From assembly GCA_033239005.1 (NCBI GenBank), contig BSQZ01000006.1, forward strand, positions 3,409,501-3,473,500: 64,000 nucleotides of DNA, read 5' to 3'. The stretch comes from Lamellibrachia satsuma (Eukaryota > Annelida > Polychaeta > Sabellida > Siboglinidae). Both the position numbers and the translations under genes were made by a program. The notes below the pieces were generated by a model. It was not told the DNA's origin, made no database searches, and worked only from the letters and a program-made list of their open reading frames with translations. Shown piece after piece: positions 1-64,000 of the stretch (its first letter is position 1; every line of letters begins with the position of its first letter).

Positions 1-93
1 GGAGGACCAATAACCAGTCTGCGGAAATCGACGAGCCAACTGATCAATCGCATCGCGGAGAAAGCAGCGGATATAAACAAAAAGTTCTTCCAA
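1..93 (+). CDS. Possible 3' part of an upstream exon (partial)
   Basis: Frame 1 is open from the window edge through 31 codons and then meets a GTAAAC donor-like site at 94. The stretch is more GC-rich than the DNA after it and reads as a charged, helix-like peptide (ends INKKFFQ). No domain is recognised. It could be an exon of the same gene upstream of AMOP, or chance. Confidence 0.25.
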
Positions 94-2592
94 GTAAACA
101 CTTGCAGTTAATATTACCATATATGTTTCCATTTTAGAAACCACTAACACATTTAGCAGTGGACAATTGGTGTAATCCATCAAAATACAACTACAGCTGC
201 GCGATTGTTTTACCTAACAAATAATTCACCATATATCCAGTCGTTATTTATTAAAACCATTTTTAAAGCGGGTTACATTATTGTTATTACTTAATATTCA
301 TTTATCTGAACATATTATGTTTCGTTAAAAAAGCATGTTACACGGGCACATTGGCGTTTATGTTGTTTACATATATACCTTTCTAATACACAAATCGTAA
401 ATTCATCAGACGCTGTTTATTAAAAACAACCGTTTTTCCACCAGGAGTCATGTGAAAAATGGGTCACGAGAGAGCAAGTGGAGATGGTTTCAACAAAACA
501 TATGCCTGCCTGTCCTTGCAACCTGAACATGGCCAAGAACGACGGACGATTTGTCAACGACACCATATCTTCCTTGTGCGAGAAAAACAAAACATTATGT
601 GGGCGAGCAACATTGTAAGTTGTATGGAAGGGATATGATTCATGTGTGCACCTATCATTTGCAGACAGCACATCATCACAATAACTGTTCCTGGTCGGCA
701 GAACTTTGTATACATTTAAATTAATTATGTGATGTTTGAAGACACAGTCTAAACAGGGGGCTCGGCAGAAACTCGGGGTTTTTGCCAGGTGGGTCGACAG
801 AAAGTTAGGGTGCTAGACCCAGTAGTACAGCCGTTATGCAGCCAAATATTGGGGATTTGTTCAAATAAAAATAGAAGCATGACATTTGGTGGGTAATACA
901 CTGGACATGTGCTTTATTATCTGTAGAATCAGAAATAATTGATACCCAACGTGGGAACCAATGGGAACTCCATTAAAATGGTCGCAATATCCAACATGGC
1001 CGCCAAATAGTGGGGAATTGTTCACATCACGATGTAAGATACATGCCTCCCTCTTCTTGTCTTCATCGGGGCCGCACGCAATGGTACAGGAGGCATTTCT
1101 CACAACGAAAGATATTTTGATTGTCCGTCATTTTTGCGCTCGCCAGGTCGAGATTTATAACTGAATTTGTACTCACTCAACCAATGAGTACATAGAGTAC
1201 TACAGAAGTGTAGTCAACGCATTGTTCTCCAGGTTCGAAACGATTTTAATCTTGTACATCAGACGGCTACGTACATAGTAGCAATATAATCACACACGAT
1301 GACGATAAAAATAACAGTGAAGACATCTATCACTGTAAACCGTAAAGAAAAGTAGTGAATGTAAACATCACTTAAAATGTATACAGACTCTTAAAGTCTA
1401 GAAGATTTAACAAGAAATTTCTGACCGGAAATTTTGAATTCTAATGCTAAAGCAGGTATGGCCCGCCAGGACCACCCTTACTGAAAATTTGGATGCCTAA
1501 AATCCAGCATGACTACACACCTCAGTGTGAATTTAAAATAGTCTTGCCGCCCCCTTGTAAACGCTCCTCCGGGGTATTTATACTCCCAGTTTTCCAAAAT
1601 CAGACGCCGTCACTAGAGGCGGTGTGATTGCTTAAATACCCAATACGCTTTACTATTGGTCAACTTGTTAAATCCACCCACCCTCTCAACCACCGGACAA
1701 TGACGTCTGCCAGTTTTCCTTTCCCAACTTTGCAAGTTAAACTTTTGAACTCTTGGAGCTGCGTCAAATCCAGGGTTCCCAGGGCTCCCCCTCATTTCCC
1801 AATTACGTTGACCCCCGAGGTCAGAGCAATTTAGCAAATGTCAGGATTAAAGGGAAGACTGAAGCGTCTAAAACAGTACCATCAATATTATACACCATAT
1901 GGATTTTGTCCATATCCATTTGGGTGGTTTAACTATAAACTTTTAGAAACCTGTTTTTCTGTTGCTAATTTAGGCTTAATACATCGAATAAACCTCCAAA
2001 TGACTTACTAACATTAGCGCATAAAAACTAATTAAATCCAACTAGCCTATACTTTACAACGATATAAGCATGACATTTGGTGGACATGTAAAATATTATA
2101 TGTAGAATCAGAAATGATTGGTACCAAATGATCCAGATGCATCTAGCAGTGCCACATAGAAAAGTCGGAATGTTTAATAATGTTCTGGAAAAAATTAATG
2201 AAGCCTCTTAAGATCATCATATTCTGGTAACCACAACACATATACAGACTAGTCAGGAAACAATTAGGAAGAAGTACGTTAAAGAGAGTTGTAAAATTAT
2301 CTACTACGTAGGCTACTACAAATATTACGTCTTATAATTTACACTGAAGGGGCCATGCATAATGATCTCACATTGACCGTATTGTTCTCGTCAGTTCGGA
2401 AGGAGGTGACCAACATTGCTGCTACCAAGTACGCACCGGAGAACTGTTGCCGTATGCATAATGATCTCACATTGACCGTATTGTTCTCGTCAGTTCGGAA
2501 GGAGGTGACCAACATTGCTGCTACCAAGTACGCACCGGAGAACTGTTGCCGTATGCATAATGATCTCACATTGACCGTATTGTTCTCGTCAG
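94..2592. other. Non-coding stretch, no gene recognised
   Basis: About 2.5 kb without a supportable exon. It contains a diverged dispersed repeat pair (875-945 and 2067-2130) and the first two copies of the 99-bp repeat at its right end. The GC-richer segment 1530-1830 has open frames on both strands but no recognisable domain and may be a piece of an old transposon. Confidence 0.5.
875..945 (+). repeat. Dispersed repeat, copy 1 (copy 2 at 2067-2130)
   Basis: The blocks AGCATGACATTTGGTGG and TGTAGAATCAGAAAT occur in the same order here and at 2067-2130, with a small indel between them. Probably two remnants of one mobile sequence; the family is unknown. Confidence 0.55.
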
Positions 2593-61905
<59,313 letters not shown>

Positions 61906-62680
61906 GTGAGTTCGCATTACACATCAACATATGCTAGAAAATAAACATCACTGTATAAATAAGAATAAAAACAAAATGAAGAAATGTGTTTGTAAAGTTG
62001 TTTTAGAGTAAATGTTCAGATAAATGACCGCCATTTTCATATTTAACTTAATTGTATTTTATTGCACATTTGTATATCTGTCTTTAACATGATATAATAA
62101 TAAAAGTATTCGTATAATAACACCGACATAGTGACCATGATTTTGTATTGAGAAAGTAATATATTTTAAATCAGATGAGTTCAGAATGTGACAGAAGGTA
62201 GTGGTTATCGTTATTGGTGTGTCTACATTAAGATTGTAATCACCCAAGATCTATAACTCCGAATGCAGAAATAAATCATTAGATGGTTGGATGCGTGGTG
62301 TCCATGCCTGTCAAAATAATGTTGGAAATAGCATTGTGGTACTCCCAGATCGCCGGATGTAGAAAGCAGGATGAAAAATATGTATAATTGCTCCCTAGAT
62401 CAGCTGAATGGTTATCTCCGTGATACCTTCAATTTGGATGACCGAGAACATATTAAAGCTAAATGTTGTTAAAACAGAATTATTGATACACAGTGACAAC
62501 ATGACGAAACTGAAGGCTTTCCTACATAAACAGCTTCAGCCTTTCAACGTTGCTGTTTTTTGTTATCCCATTCCTACTTTCAACCCTATTCGTCGGTTTT
62601 TACTCACACCTGCATCATCATCATGCTGTCAGTCGCTATGCGACAAAGACTGCTTTCATTTCTTGACCGCCGCACTCCAT
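61906..62680 (+). other. Non-coding DNA after D20
   Basis: The start of this intron (GTGAGTTCGCATTACACATC) resembles the introns after D13, D15 and D18, so the gene probably continues beyond the window. No exon recognised. Confidence 0.5.
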
Positions 62681-62684
62681 TTAG

Positions 62685-63420
62685 TTCTCTGCTATGAGAG
62701 TGATGTCCATGAGTCGGTCTTTATGTCTCTCAGCTTGAGGTTTCTCTTGATGGTATCCTTGAACCGGAGACGAGGGCGTCCTCTCTGTCTGTGACCAGAA
62801 GACAATTGAGAGTAGAGGATCTGCTTTGGTAGCCTGTTTGATGACATCCTCATGAGGTGTCCAGTCCACAGGAGATTCTTTTTGATCAGAAGATCTTCTA
62901 TAGAGGGCAGCCCTATCCGACCGAGTATTTCCTTGTTTGTCACTTTGTCCTTCCAGGTTAGCCTCATGATCGAACGCAGATGTCGCATCATGAAGGCCTG
63001 CAGCTTTTTCACCTGTCGTCTGTACGCTGTCCAGGCCTCGGCTCCGTATAGTAAGGTGGATAGCACAATTGCGCGGTAGATCTTGCCTTTGACCCGCGTG
63101 GAACAACCACCATGTGACTCGCGTGGACACATGGTGGTTGTTCCAGAGTCTCTGGCGTAATCGGCCGAAAGATGCGCTAGCCTTGGCCATCCTCCTCTGT
63201 ATTTCAGCATCAATGCGTCCATCACCTGATATAGTGCTTCCGAGGTAGGTGAATTCCGGAACAGAGTTCAGCTTGTTTCCATCAACCATGATATCCTCCT
63301 CTCGGGTTCTTGTAGAGTTGGGTTGGTACAGCACTTCCGTCTTCTTGATGTTAATCTTCAGGCCGAACTTCTTTGATGCATCGGAGAAAGCATCCACTAT
63401 TCTCTGGATCTCAAGAATGC
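62685..63420 (-). mobile_element. APE-type LINE, RT C-terminal part
   Basis: The reverse strand reads SKKFGLKINIKKTEVLYQPN, FTYLGSTISGDGRIDAEIQ, RRMAKASASFGRLRQRLW, then in another frame KIYRAIVLSTLLYGAEAWTA, LPSIEDLLIKKNLLWTGHLM and RGRPRLRFKD. The shift between the two frames coincides with a small inverted duplication at 63099-63145. Confidence 0.88.
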
Positions 63421-64000
63421 GTTAACAACTTCGATCAGTAGTTCTGAACTACTTTGTTCCCAGGGTTGAAACACATTGGAACTAGGGCTTTCTCGGAAAT
63501 TAGTTATACTGCTAGGTCACAAGGAAGCATAATACAGTTGCACACATATTTTTTTTAATAGTTATTTCCCTCCATAGTGTAGTCATCCATATGTTAACAA
63601 CATTGATATTGCATATCAGTTTGAGATTGACCAGTCCTTTTGTTTTGACGCGCCTCTAATTTAGGGTTCCCGTGATTTTGGAGAAATGGAGGTTTTGGTA
63701 TCGTATTGTATATTGTGTATGTATCAGAATGATATATAAACCCTTACCATTGTAAACGTTGTGGAGCAAGGCTCTGCCCCTAACTATTTTTTTTTATTTT
63801 ATGTATTTTGAGAGAAGCAATGCAAAATTTAAGTACAACCCTGGGGCAGTACTGAGCAGTTGATTGGATGCCAGCATATATTTTTTTACATCACGCTTGG
63901 AGGATAATACCAAAACAACAGCGGAATATGTGGGCGTGCATGCGTGTACAAGGATGTAATTAGGGATCTGAAATACTATGGCATTGGCCGTCTGCACTTG
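63421..64000. other. Right edge, nothing recognised
   Basis: AT-rich DNA without an exon or known repeat. Confidence 0.5.

Noticed and set aside
420..1164. Short frames on both strands near the left edge
   Set aside because: No domain, no splice pattern and no codon bias. Treated as non-coding.

Overview
This window is eukaryotic (metazoan) genomic DNA. Short coding exons have consensus GT/AG borders and are separated by long AT-rich introns full of microsatellites, foldback elements and decayed non-LTR retrotransposons (LINEs). Nothing in it is bacterial: there are no operons and no long continuous genes. The exon content (AMOP, von Willebrand D and many F-type lectin domains) together with CR1-, RTE- and Jockey-like LINEs suggests a marine invertebrate, most likely a lophotrochozoan such as a mollusc. 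The phylum is an inference.

The dominant feature is one very large modular gene on the + strand, spanning at least about 2.6-61.9 kb and probably running beyond both ends of the window. An AMOP exon (about 2593-2822) is followed by three vWD exons (3946-4083, 4245-4397, 4606-about 4743). After an intron that holds a pure 812-bp CA repeat comes a tandem series of F-type lectin (fucolectin / tachylectin-4 / pentraxin-1) domains. Each lectin domain is split into two exons. The N-half carries a KPT-Q-S stretch, AVDG, WWQVDL and the first part of the RGDCC motif. The C-half carries DFVIEA, ETRRIPCRPG, VRI and LCEVEVYG. I count 19 N-halves and 18 C-halves, which make 17 complete domains plus three orphan halves (D2, D12, D19). 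Every half-exon but the first begins and ends in phase 1, so any half can be joined to any other without changing frame. The N/C junction falls inside the canonical sugar-binding motif R-x-D-C-C-x-E-R.

Region by region: 0-2.3 kb, mostly anonymous DNA with a possible exon end at the left edge. 2.3-5.6 kb, AMOP-vWD and the CA repeat. 5.8-9.4 kb, D1-D3. 9.4-17 kb, a THAP-domain relic, 36-bp and 17-bp minisatellites, segmental duplications and a reverse-strand LINE. 17-29 kb, D4-D8 with Jockey-like RT relics, several TA repeats and foldback elements. 29-35 kb, two LINEs. 35-37 kb, D9-D10. 38-42.2 kb, a CR1-like LINE and an RTE-like fragment. 42.8-45.3 kb, D11, a fossil domain and D12. 47.8-57.3 kb, D13-D18, a dense and recently amplified block. 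58.8-62 kb, D19-D20. 62-64 kb, another LINE end.

My inference is a secreted or membrane-anchored multivalent lectin whose repertoire evolves by half-domain exon duplication and decay. Most domains have lost part of the canonical fucose-binding motif, so their ligands may have diverged. No stop-codon exon, signal-peptide exon, promoter or polyadenylation site could be assigned, so the limits of the gene, and whether it is one transcript or several, remain open. No functional reverse-strand host gene was seen.
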